Shown here one piece after another: positions 1 to 11,754 of a stretch of DNA of 64,000 bases. Origin of the DNA: Stichopus chloronotus. Its lineage: Eukaryota; Echinodermata; Holothuroidea; Aspidochirotida; Stichopodidae. The DNA lies in the NCBI GenBank assembly GCA_021234535.1, contig CM037832.1, positions 3,703,359-3,767,358 on the forward strand. Reading direction: 5' to 3'. The first letter of the stretch is position 1, and the number at the start of each line of letters is the position of its first letter. Under the pieces are notes generated by a model. It was not told the DNA's origin. It saw only the letters and a list, made by a program, of their open reading frames with translations, and searched no databases. The translations under genes and the position numbers were made by a program.

Positions 1-2700
1 GCTTTACAATTTCCCTAGATGATCAGAAATAGCACTTCCGGGGTGCTGTAAGCTGTATGTGTCCAGGCTGGAAATACAGACCTCAGGTCTCTGCAATTTC
101 TCAATAAATGAGAACATAATTAAGTCTATGAACAAAAAAATTCAGATTGGTTGTGATGATACGAGATTTAAGCTTTTGCATCCTCTGCCGTTAATCATTG
201 GACCAATTGATGGCAAATATTGGGGGGTTGGGCTAAATATGATTTTAACCGCTCTTTTGTCCAGTGGGATCTGAGAACACCAACCCCATGTATTAAACCA
301 GTGAGCTTTGCCACACAACTACCAGATCCATACATAGAGATATAGGCTCTCTATATATGGCCATATATCTCTGTATGGCTCTGACAACTACGGTATTAGG
401 GTCCCTAAAGGAACCCTAACAACTACCATGACACAGCGCTCTCGCGTCACTAGCGTTTAGCACCTCTCAGTGAGTGGACAGGGACCTCAGTTTGAAGATA
501 TTTACCAATATACTTTAAAAGAAAAAAGTACGATTTAATCATCATAGCCGATGTCTTGGTTACGAAGGAAAAAGTACTAGATAAATGGTAAAAGCGCAGT
601 CATTATTTGGTGAAAAAGCTAAAAATGGTGGGACGGCAATTTATTTGATCGGTTGGTCGGTGTGAAAGGGGGGGGGGGGGGAGGGGGCACGCTAAGCTCT
701 GACTCTATGGTAGCTCAGCCACTGGAGAGAATATTACAGGAACTGTTTATTTTAACACAAAATGTCTTTAAAGTATAGGAAATCTACAACGTAACCCTCA
801 GTACATGGAAAGTGTGCTGTTGTAAGCATATATTTTTGGAGGAGATTTTAGCTCAAATTGAAACAGCAGTAGTTCTTTCTCAACCTTTTGCAACCTAACG
901 GGATATCGTAGGGAATGATGGGGCTGAGAGTTTTCAGGGGTGGTCGCTGATTTAGGAGGTGGCAATGTTCACTCGCGGGAGGAGAATATATTTCTAGGTA
1001 GCTCCCCACCCCTCCATGGACTAAGTTGCTGATGGAAAATTGAACTAAAATATTTTAATATTTAAATTAAAAAAAAATATGGTCGTTGTATGTATTGAAT
1101 TGAAACATCGTTTTTCAGACATAAAAATAGTTTTTCGTATCATTATCAAGGATTTTATTGTTAATGCACAAATTTCGAATGAAATTGTATACGATAACAC
1201 TTGTGCTTAGCAGGTACGGGGATGTGTCACAATGGTACTCCTAGAAATAACAAAGCCTCTCCTAGACAGATTCAGTCACGTGAAGCTATGAATACCAGCA
1301 GTATCTTTATACTGACCTCTCAATCCATATATATGACTTCGATGGAGGTCATAGTCCTACACACACTGAAGACATGGATGAACACTGTAACACAACCATT
1401 TACGGACCTATCGACTACTGAAAGGCCGTCCCTATCTAGGCTTATCAAAAGTCTTCATTGCCTGTGGAACATAAAACATCATCCTAGTGACCTTACTAGT
1501 CCACACTAAAGAAAAATGCTATAAATGATATGCACGTCAACTAGTGAAGACATATTCACAACTACCTCCCTCCCCCCCCCCCCCCCTCCACCTTATAAAA
1601 AGTCCGTTCTCCACCTAAAAAAAAGTCCAACGCACGGTAACAACATGTTACTGAGGTGAACCCAATCTAGTTCGCTCTCTTAAAGAGTTGACCCTCTTCG
1701 GAAGAAAATTATACACTAACGACAATGTAAGTCCCATTACCTGCAGGCTAGGTCAGCGATGAATTTCGGTAGACAAAAAAATCCTTACTCAGAAAAAAAA
1801 TGATAATTTAAAGAACAGCTGCCGCACTAATTTATCTTTTGTTGACAACGTGGCATGTGTCGACATCCCCCCCCCCCCCGTTTGGAATCCCTACGGTCAC
1901 TCTTCGCAACATATTGTATACTTTGTGTCTAATTGTATGTTTTCATACTGTAGAAATAATTAAAACTAAAACTATGTAATAAATATATGCAATATTCTCC
2001 TCCCCTTTAACACTGGTGATATGAGTCCAACACTATCTGGCAAAATATGCTGTCAAACAAACAAACATCTCATATTTTGGTCTTGGGAACGGTTCAATAC
2101 CTGCCATCATTATTAACAAAGCATTGAACTAAATTATAAATGCATTATATTATTAAAATATCAATGTGTGAAGGAAGGCCCATCGGTAGATCAAACAGTT
2201 GAACGTGAGTCAGATATTTGAAGGAATGTACAGACGTGACACGTGACACTCCCTGCAATACAAAGAGGCTGCATGTATGAATGCAATGATAAAGGCAGAG
2301 GTTACTGTGGCGGTTGGGGATTACCAACACACAAAGGCTTGTGCTTTAGTGGGATTACGTTTGAATAAACTGACAATTTCTATGTCTTTCTCTGTAAACC
2401 TTTTAAAGTAACAACGATATTGCAAGAAGGAAAAGACTTTGCAAAAAAAAATATATTTATCGAAATTACAAAGAGAAAATAAGGAAATGGAATGTTTTAG
2501 TACTTTAAAAATGAATGTTCCTATAAGGCCTATAGAAGTGGCCTCAAATCAAGGTGCTGATGGGACAGTTTCTATAGATCGACCTTGACAGATATGGATA
2601 TCCCCCAAAATGCATGAGAACTATCCATTGCACACATCTGATGCACGGTATCCTTACATGTAACCAGATCACACAGTTACAGGTTCGAACCTGTATGTAG
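1..2700. other. Intergenic sequence, no supported gene
   Basis: I see no convincing exon here; the open frames are short and biased by simple sequence. It holds poly(G) near 667-681, poly(C) near 1569-1586 and 1868-1879, and A-rich runs. At 2678-2695 there is a perfect 18-bp palindrome whose centre, GGTTCGAACC, resembles a tRNA B-box or T-arm. No matching A-box or cloverleaf is visible upstream, so a tRNA is not called. Confidence 0.6.
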
Positions 2701-2819
2701 TAGCTTTAGTTCGAGCTCATGCTTCCGGCCGCTCTCGGGCTAAAACGCTCATCGTCCTGCAAGGTGAACCGGTACTGACATCATCCGTCGGCGAAGACCC
2801 TCGTCTACTGTAGCTGTCC

Positions 2820-5480
2820 CTACGTCACCCTCACTGTCATCCTGCCCATTGAATCGTTTATCTGTCTCAGCCGAGAGCGTGACGTCAGATAAGATTCGGT
2901 GACTGCACCACTAAGTCGGGCCATCCTTCTCTGGATCTGTCCGAGCCTGGCTTCGGCAAATATCATCTGTGCAATAAAAAACAACATAACTATTATTTCC
3001 CGCAAGGGTTGGCCGTATTTGAAGCCTGCGTTTGCTCGAATATTAAAGCAATTTGGAAAATACCCACTGAGAAAATGATGTTTAGTACTAGAAATATGAA
3101 TCTCAAGATGCTATTGCTATATAAAGAGCTCAGTTAAAAAAGAGTCAATTTACCTAACATGTACGTCCCGTTGCAAGTTAAGTTATACATAGCATATACT
3201 TTATTATTCTTGTTTCTTTGCGAGGGATATAACAGGTAAAACATATTGACAGAGCCATCCGGTAGTGGATGAAAAAAAAAAAAAGATTTAACTGGTGTAG
3301 CGGTCTCCGAATATTTTAAAATTTTCAAAACTGAAAAAAAATGTGGAAATGGAACATATCACACCATTCTATAGATTGCACCATTTTTATCTCACCATTG
3401 CATAATCTAAAAAATTTTCTAGGTGGAATCTACGAGGGTTTTCCCCTTACCTCTGGAAAATATCTCAGTTTCTAATTGAATATTCTCTGCTGCGATTTGG
3501 TGCAAAGTGTGTACTGTAATTGTAGAGTATAATTTTTCTTCTTAAAGATTCCGTATTTCGAGGTATAATTTTGAAAGAATTTTTCGCCTATCTTTTTTTG
3601 GGGGTGGTGGTCCATTTTCCCTTGGATACGTCAGCCTTTATGAATTAGTATCATAAAGTTTGAACGGTATTTGCTTTTTTTTACTTTTTTATTTAGTGCA
3701 GGATCATTTTGGATGACAATTCCTAAAATAAAGCACAATAATAGATGACGCAATAGGACTGAATTATGTATACATACCCTTACAACAGGAGCCGGTAGGC
3801 CTGTTTCCACGGTTAAAGCAACCGTATCAGAATCACCCAGGGAGAGGAAGTGACGTACTCGATTGCGCAATCTACGTCTTAATCTCGACCCCCCTGTTGC
3901 CCTCCTTGTGTGTCGCCAATCGGATTCCAGGGTCTCCGGTTCATCATCAGGTGCACTCTGAGGGGATACAGGTGGTGTGACAGGCAAGGAATCAACAATT
4001 GTCCGGTCATCGTCATGGATAAAGGCTACGAGGAAAATTGAGGAAAAATTCATATGAATATAGTGGAAACAAAAGCAAGTAAAACCACAAACATATAGGT
4101 TAAATCACGGGGCGTCAATCTGTGGGGGACATGCGGTTGGGGGCATGTTATTCAGTCATTTCAGGAGATATGGCGTACAGAGTACCAAATGTCCATCGTC
4201 CTCTTCCCACTGACATGCGTATGTACATTTAAGTTTGTCTAAGTCCAAGCCCCACGGTGTATCGGTATAATACGAGGTCTTAATTTGCTTAGATGATTAC
4301 CGGTATATCACCATTTTTGGCAAGGAAAAGATTTTTTCGCGATCATCACCAGACCGTCTGGTTTGCGTACGTGCATGCACAAAAAAAAATGAAGGTAGGA
4401 GGTCAAACACTCTCTATAATGTATCATTTGAAGCAACACAGAACCCTTCCTTCTGTTTTTTTTTTTTCATGTATTTAAAGTCTCTATAAAGATTTTGTTT
4501 TGTCTTTATAGATACTTTAAGGAAGCCTAACAGTATCGAGGGTATTACCATCTTTTGTAACAAACAAATACTGCCCCACCGGATATGTTGAAAGTAAACC
4601 CGTGAAGTGACGTTTTCTGAGATCTGGCAAGCGTTTTTGGCGAGAAGTTCTCGGACGGCCACCCGTCGAGCGATGTGGTACTACGCTTATATAGTATAAA
4701 AGAGAGCTCACTGAAACTTTCAGTTCGCCCCGATGAGTGGGCCTTTGCATAAATAATAAAGAATTCAATGTACAAAACTTGTAAGAATTCTAATTTAAAA
4801 AAAAATCATTTCCACTAAAAATATTTTTCACCTTAGGAGGGGGCCAGAATCCCGAAAAAAAATCATATCCCTCGTCTGCTTACCATTGTATTATTATTAT
4901 TTTTTGAAATTTCACTTCCATGGAAAAAATATCATGCATGGTAATATTTGTCTCCGGTCTTTCATGTGTGGCCTATGAACATCAGACTAACATTGTAAAA
5001 GTGTAATTTATTTTACTTAGTGTCCTCTGTTCTAAAGGGAAATATATGAAATAAAATTAATACTACAGGTATTTACAATTAATGTAACAGGGTTTTGCAT
5101 CGAGAATATAAGATATATTCCGTTGATATTACGTTAAATTTTGAAAAGTCATTCAGAATAATGACATTTGTATATGAATCGATGTTCTTCTGACGATGTC
5201 ACCAATATTTTCGATTTTTCAATTTCACCACTAGGCACTAATCAAACAGAATCGACAAAAGATAATCGTCGGTTTTAAGCGTATTATAACTGGTGTAATG
5301 TGAAAGCTTAAATTACGTACGAAAAAGGAAAGAAATAATGTCGTTTAACTTACCTTTTTGCCTTATTTGGCTGAAGTCAAGGTTGGCGTACTCTCCGTCG
5401 GACGGTGATTCCGGTGGATTAATGAGAGTTTCTTCTTTTCCAGTGACCGTTGTGATATCATTAACAATGTTCTCCATCAT
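2820..5480 (-). CDS. Three-exon gene for an unrecognised protein of about 173 aa
   Basis: Inferred coding exons, in transcript order, are 5480-5354, 4025-3778 and 2966-2820. The start is a double ATG (ATGATGGAG) with an in-frame TAA four codons upstream. Exon 1 ends at GTAAGT in phase 1, exon 2 runs from a TCGTAG acceptor to GTATGT and ends in phase 0, and exon 3 follows a T-rich ATTGCACAG acceptor; phases agree throughout. The protein starts MMENIVNDITTVTGKEE, continues with a proline-rich TPPVSPQSAPDDEPE stretch and a basic segment (RLRRRLRNRVRHF, possible nuclear localisation or RNA/DNA contact), and ends in a helical-looking GQIQRRMARLSGAVTE segment. No signal peptide or membrane span is seen, and I do not recognise the family. 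In exon 3 a second frame is open to 2749 and reads as an acidic then RRRMMSVP tail, so a 1-nt indel or another acceptor could give a different C-terminus. Splicing and function are unproven. Confidence 0.55.
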
Positions 5481-7789
5481 TATTATACGTTAAAGTATAT
5501 GTTCTGTATATATCTGCGTCACTCAGGTCTAGCTCAGTTGGGGAAATCTGCAGTTGGGAACGGTAGTGATGATCTAACGACGTACAGTGACTGGTGAAGT
5601 AATACTTTCGAAGTGTGCGTCTGACAGGTTTTACGCGCTGTAAAGAACTGATATCAAAAGAATGTTTTGAGTGTTGGAATTCTAAAGGAAAAAGGAGACC
5701 TGATTGATGTTTACCGGTGTCTTGGTAAGTTTTAATCTTTAATCCGTGATTTCTATTCAACCAATTACGATCAAAGCGTTAACCGTTCTGTGTTCCCGGA
5801 GCGGCCGCACAGGTAATCCTTAAATGTTGGTTTTAATTCGCTTAATGAACTATTCACACTTAACACAGATTCTTTCAATTAAATGAATAGGCGGTTAGAG
5901 AACCATTTCCTGTTTGTGAAGTGCCGAAAAACCGAGACAAGTTTAACAGCAGTGAAATCTCTTTTGGCCACGTCAGAACATACGCCAACAAAGTATTTTA
6001 ACTACGGTATCAGACAATACCATTGGTCTTCTAATATCTTTGACGCCAAACTATGAGATGTTTCTCCCTGTATCAGTTTGATTAATATAATCACCTTCGA
6101 AGTATGCGTGATGTTTAATATAGGCTTGTGAACGAGTGAACAATTGCTGCCAATGGAATGTTTCTTTGCCCTAAACATATAAGAGGACGGAGGTTTTTAT
6201 TGTTAAATCTCATCAACGTCTACCTGCAGAGCTCGAGTACACATTGATGACCCTTGACCCGACAACATTCCAGGTTCAAAACTATAAGGAGAGCCTACCT
6301 ATGAATATTATGTGCAGGACGTCAATATAAGAAAAATTACAAAGTTAACACTTTTTTTCTGCCTACTGGGCTACTGTCTGACTGAATCTGCCATTGGCAG
6401 ATCATTTTTTTTACCACAAATCTGTTGAAAAGATATGCTAATCATCGATTTTGAAGAAGAAACAGCCAGCGATATGTAAATTATATATGAGGAGCGAGAG
6501 TTATTTAAGGGAAAATCCACTCACATCAATTTATGTTAGTATAGGTAAAAGGGTATCAAAGGAGAGACTTGTAAGATTTAGCTGATGCTTCAGAATAAAG
6601 TTGGGGTGACTGCTTATTCCCTTGAAGATACATTTTACGACTAACTACCCTAATGTACGAAATCAATACTACAAAGAAGTTCAAAATCCAAAACTTTCAA
6701 CAGAACATGCTGGTTACCGGAAAACTTCCCCCCCCCCCGGAAAATTTCCCGAAGAATTTCTAACCAAAAACTCCAAACCGATAACTTCCCCTGGACAATT
6801 CCCAGGCATCCGGACAATTCCCAACTCGGACAAGTGGGGCTTGTCCCGGGAGGGGTGGAGGGGGGGATCGTCCGGTTGAGGTATGGCTTTCACCTATAAC
6901 GAGAGGAAGGTGTTTCTAATTTATAAGAAATATCAGACTTCTTCCAGTGTAGGTAAACCCATCATTGATAGCTGAAAAAAAAGAATGTAAGTTTAGCACT
7001 CGACCAACAAGTGGTGCAGTGATAATTGGCAGGGAAAGGGCGTGACGATCTTAGAGGAGGGATGTTCCTCTTTGCATTTCTTTTTACAACTTCATCCTCT
7101 CAGATGCGAATTGGTGCAACAAAGGTGTTCAATTGTAAAGTTACATTTCTTCTAATAAAAGTCGTTCTCCTAGGTATAATTCTGGATAAAAAAATCAAGT
7201 ATTGTTTTAATTTTTTTTTTGCTCTCCTTTGGATAGGGAAATGGTCTTCACCCCCTTCACTTGGATCCGCCGGTGACCTTTTGAACATCATCAGTTGAAC
7301 AAAAGAAAAAATGTGCCATTAATCTAAATTGAGCCGTTTGATTGATATTGAGAGACTAGACTCTTTGAGATATCTTTAATTAGTGAGATCCATAGGTGTA
7401 CGGGAACAAATGTGTGTGTGTGTGTTGGGGGGGGGGGGGGGAGCAAAGTAACTTGTACCAGAAAAAAACGAAATATCTGAATCCATTTACTCTGTGGTAA
7501 AAGATGTAAAAATGGACATATCCACTTTAACGTCTGAGTGAGTGTATAGTTGAGTTATCTTCCTAAAATAGACCCGGTGTAAGTAGCATTTGTCTCCCCG
7601 AAAGAATATTCACGATTTACAGTGAAATTGTACATTTTTTCACTTAAGGGAGAAGTTGGGGGAAGACTTTAATTGCTCCCTCCCAGTACACCTATGGTGA
7701 TATGAACGAGCCTGTGCACAGTGCGATGTCATATCAAAACTAATCTTCTGATAGAAATGATCTTAAACAGGTTTGTTTGTAAATTACAG
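5481..7789. other. Flank of the minus-strand orphan gene, no supported gene
   Basis: The part near 5480-5760 would be 5' UTR or promoter of the minus-strand gene; no core promoter motif stands out. At 6721-6860 a C-rich stretch repeats short CCCGGAAAATTTCCC-like words. A (TG)n run followed by poly(G) lies at about 7412-7441. No other exon is supported. Confidence 0.5.
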
Positions 7790-7943
7790 AGTTCATGACG
7801 CTTTCGTTCGTTTCATTCTCGGCCATGACTGTTCTTATGAAAAGATACTTCTTCATCGAGAAGCAAAGTTACTACATGGCTTTTGAGTTTCAGCTGTGGC
7901 TCTGCGCGGTATCCACCATGATTAATACGGCTACTGCAAACAT
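7790..7943 (+). other. Isolated exon-like segment encoding a hydrophobic peptide
   Basis: A 154-nt stretch follows a good acceptor (TTTGTTTGTAAATTACAG) and is followed by a possible GTAAAA donor. One frame is open throughout, about 50 codons. It reads FMTLSFVSFSAMTVLMKRYF and later FEFQLWLCAVSTM, giving two hydrophobic blocks around a charged EKQSYY segment, as in a multi-pass membrane protein. No partner exon is recognised on either side within the intergenic space, and the frame hits TAA immediately if the donor is not used. It may be a terminal exon, a dead exon or chance. I do not recognise the family. Confidence 0.3.
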
Positions 7944-7949
7944 GTAAAA

Positions 7950-9200
7950 CGAAAAAGTCAACGTAACCAATTCAGTATGGTTTTGTTCCAACAGTAAACC
8001 AAATAAAAAAAACCAAAAAAAACAGAGGCACCCTTGATATCCCTCAAAAATGGAAAAGTTCCCCGTCCCTTCGGCGGGACAATTTACCGCAGTCACCTAT
8101 GCACCACAATTTAACACAAGATAGCAGTATGGGCGTACATTACACAAAAATAAAAAAGCTGACACCGTATGCTGGTTGATATTACCAGGTGACATCTCTC
8201 AGTGGTAGGCTGTGAGTGGTAGGCCTCATGTGTAAACTTCATTCCCGACTATCAGGTTTCTGGGACATTGAACTCAGGGACCTTCCAGGGGCTTTAAGTT
8301 TCTACCTGAAAGACAACCGGGTTTCTTTTGATGGGCTCCACCAGGGCTCTAAGGTGGACCATAGGCCTACCATTAAGGAAGTTAGGTTTTGCACTCGCTG
8401 ACATTTGCAAGGTGAGAAGACATCACCCCTCCCCCTGGAAATGAGCAGGACAACTCACTGTGCTTTATAAATTTTGTACGCGTTTATTTCACGTAATTAC
8501 ACGGTAGTGTCATATTGTGTCATAGTGTACTTTCAGGCTAAGTAACTGACGTAGTGTCTGTTGTTAGTGGCTGCTAACTTCAGCCGGGCAGCCTCGAAAC
8601 CTCGAAGATAAAAAGTACAGTGCGTACATACTAAATTAGCTGTGTGGGTATTAGAGCACGGAAAGTTCCTCCATGAAAACTAGCAAATGAAAACAGGTTT
8701 GTTGTTCTGTTTAAGCCTTATTTTATTTGCTTTTTTAATCGGTCAAAGTAATATGAAGATGTAGGACTCATAAGTCTCCCAACTATTCGTAAAGAATAAC
8801 CCTCAGTCCAGTAAACTTAGCCTAACTAACTGTACTGTACGTAGTGTTAGGACAAGTAGGCAAAGGCAATAGGAATACTATTACTATACTAATTAGTAAT
8901 TACGCTACGCCTAACCCCTACCCAACTCAGCTTGTAGTTGCACAATGTAAGGCCTGTAATCTGTACACTGTTCCATGGGAGTAACTGCAGTGCAGAATAC
9001 CACACCTTACTTGAAATCGCCCTTGAAGTGGAAGTAGCACAGAGCCATAGTTGGAGTGACATGAGCGCCTAACATTAGTGCCTACAAATACAATAAATTG
9101 CAGATCAGACAATGTCAATCCTGATACTGCTGTGCAGTTATTTTGAGGAGGAATGATCATGTGTCCTGACTATGTTTTCAGACAAATTTCTCCGTCCACT
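7950..9200. other. Intergenic, diverged repeat fragments
   Basis: No gene is supported. Around 8330-8360 the words GGGCTCCACCAGGGCTCTAAGG resemble segments near 11200, 11540 and 34750, suggesting a dispersed GC-rich repeat that has decayed. The remainder is AT-rich single-copy-looking sequence. Confidence 0.45.
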
Positions 9201-9239
9201 GATGCCCAGTGCTGGTAGTGGATGTATCACATATGTTTT

Positions 9240-9975
9240 ACATTCAGTTACTGTAACTCAGACTGATAATGGAGGGACAGTCATGGTCGCAGTGGATATA
9301 TCATATATCAAACTACTGCTACTTTGAGAATAGAGCCTACTAGAGGCCACAGTTGACAGTTGTCTTCGCAGTAGGTCTACATCATAGATGTACAGTATCA
9401 TGATGTGTCCATTGACTGCACTGGCCCTTTGGTTGCGTGCCTTGACTAGCATTTGAATTCACTACTTTTCAAAAACTTAGGTTTGGCAAATTGAAAAATG
9501 AAGCATGCCACCACTTTTGTGCTTTTTGCACTGAGCCAAGGGCATTTGCACTTGATGGACACCTTGTGGATAGTTAATTTTGTTTTGGGGTGTCGTACAG
9601 AAGAGAATAATTTCAACTTCGCTGACACAATTTTTCATTGGATGAGTACGTCATCATTTAAGATGATACTGATTCATGTTTAAATGACTCTGCTAGGTGG
9701 AACTGTCACCATCTTAGAATGATAGATTTCGTCAAATGCGCATTCGATGGTCACCCCATCATACATATGATATATCAAGGTACTGATATTATTACAGCGG
9801 GGTTGCAGTTGTAGTCGCATTGCTAGCGGACGTATGTCGTGCACCCACATAAGTGGTATATTAAGAGTGGAGGCATAGTCATAGTCGCAGCACTGGATGT
9901 ACACCGTACACTGTGTCATGATTTTGCTGTTTTGAAAGTAGAGGCACAGTTGTAGCTACAGTTACTGCAACTATG
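9240..9975. repeat. Degenerate tandem repeat, about 100-130 bp spacing
   Basis: Diverged copies of a core like GTAGTCGCAGTGGATGTA recur at roughly 9285-9310, 9806-9835, 9875-9900 and 9945-9975. Each is followed by a palindromic TA-rich word such as GGATATATCATATATC or GTACACCGTACAC. Spacing is irregular, so this is an old decayed array rather than an active satellite. Open frames inside it have no coding character. Confidence 0.55.
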
Positions 9976-10079
9976 CATCCAGGGTCTCAGTGGTATTATG
10001 GATGTTGTATTCTACAGTTGTACCATTACTTGCTCCTTTGTGCATGTTTCCCTTTGGGTTTCTTATCTAGATGGCATTT

Positions 10080-10650
10080 ATTCACCCAGCATCATTGACA
10101 GTAAACTTACCTGGCAAGAGCTTGTTTGAGAATTATCCTCTCAAGTTACAAAAGGATTGGTATTGTAGGTAGACTTAAGTATTTTCTTCCTAAGAGTGTT
10201 CTCTGTACATTTTATTTCACATTAATTTACCCACACTTAAGGTATTGCATTACAGCATGTAGTCATGTACTGTACCTGTATGTCTTACTTAAAAGGTTTA
10301 GTTATCTTTCAGAATAAAAGTGTCCAACATATGACTCACTCCGATCCCCTTGACCATACATATTCTCTCCTCAAATCACTCAGTATGTTCTGAAACCTTA
10401 TGACATCATCAAACTTGGTGTTGCCTCATTCACCTATCATTTCAACAATAACATGTTACTACCTGCACTTTCTTGTTTTCTTCACAACAAACTCCTCCAT
10501 TCACAGCTACACTACATGAAATTCACAGCTGCAACTACATACAGTAAATCATACTAATGCTTCTATGAGCCTTTGGTATCGTGGGTATTGACTTGTGGAA
10601 TTCCTTACCTATGACATTAATTGACAGACCTAGCTAGTATTGCTTCCTCT
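10080..10650 (+). mobile_element. Non-LTR retrotransposon relic (3' end of reverse transcriptase ORF)
   Basis: With frameshifts, the plus-strand translation follows the usual order of the C-terminal part of a LINE reverse transcriptase ORF. It begins with an IDSKLTW-like block, then GIVGRLKYFLPKSVLCTFYF and LIYPHLRYC, then the downstream LLKSLSML...YDIIKLGVASFTYHF region, and ends near a CGIPYL word that corresponds to the usual W-N-x-LP motif. The 5' part, endonuclease and catalytic core are missing. It is a 5'-truncated, mutated copy of the L2/CR1/RTE-like kind; the exact clade is not determined. Confidence 0.75.
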
Positions 10651-10659
10651 TAATACTGT

Positions 10660-11754
10660 GTGACCAGACTGAATGACTAGTTATGATGTTGAATACACTT
10701 TTTGTACCTTAGGTGGTAGTGTGGGCCGGAGTGTTTATTCTCTATTGATCTTTGGTTATTCTTCTGTGGGGTCTTCAGAATTTGTGAAAGATACAAAATA
10801 CTAGCAATGAAAATTGTATCTAATCATAGCATTTAGCAACTTAGAAAATCAAGAGTGAAATATTTTGAAATGTTGAAAATTATGCCTACATGCTTCTGAA
10901 TTTGCTTATTTTCAACACTATCACTATTTGAATCCAGTGGTAGCACCAGAGAAGAAAAGGGGGGCATGTTGCCCAGTCAGATCTTCACCCAGTCACCCCC
11001 CACACACACAATCAGCTGAAGTGATCTGACCGATACTGTACATGTCTATTCCCTGTTTGTATTCATGATACTGCATAATCTGCATTTACCCCTCCAGTTT
11101 AAGAAGTCCTGAGACTTAAGTTTACACCTAGAGATATGCTCGAAGTTTGGAGTTCCCATTGACCTTGCTCACTGGACCCCTCTATGGGTGTTGCCCTGGA
11201 TCTCACCAGGGGTAGTCAGTGTAATGGTAACTGACTCGAGATCTAATGATTCATTGACTGATTTATTATGTCAAAGATGGCGTTTTATAACATGTGCTTA
11301 TTCGAGTAACAGGGTGCATACAAATACGACATCACAACAGTCAGTTTTCACGTTGTCAACTTAAAGAGGATTAGCTGAATTCATTCAGATCAATTCGAAT
11401 TTTTTGCATCAATTGATCAACATGTTCGAAATCAAAATATATCCTGATATGTAATTTTCACCCAGAGATATGCTTACATCTTAGAGCTTCTAGGGGGCTT
11501 TGCCTTTGGACTCCCACCAGAACTTTGTCCCTGGAGCCCACCAGGGGCTCTAAGACAGGCCTTGGATCCCTCTCACTAAGTTGAAGCTGCTCTTGATATC
11601 ACACTGTGCACAGATTTTTGCCCCCCCCCCCAACAGTTTTTGTTCTCTTTATTTCCCCCCCCCTTCCCGATTTAAAAGCCTGGTGTCCCCACTGTTTGTA
11701 TTTGTGCATCCACGTATAACTTCCTCCCTATTTCTCCGTCATAGATAAACAGTC
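10660..11754. other. Upstream region of MED10
   Basis: This precedes the MED10 start codon and should contain its promoter and 5' UTR, but no TATA box or CpG-rich stretch is clear. Repeat fragments with CACCAGGGG-type words lie near 11200 and 11540. C-rich runs lie at 11620-11665, about 100 bp before the start codon. Confidence 0.5.

Noticed and set aside
2640..2710. Possible tRNA gene around GGTTCGAACC
   Set aside because: No cloverleaf, no acceptor stem, T-loop of the wrong size, no A-box.
4414..4775. Overlapping minus-strand ORFs between exons 1 and 2 of the orphan gene
   Set aside because: Exons 1 and 2 already join in phase. None of these frames is bounded by convincing splice sites in a compatible phase.
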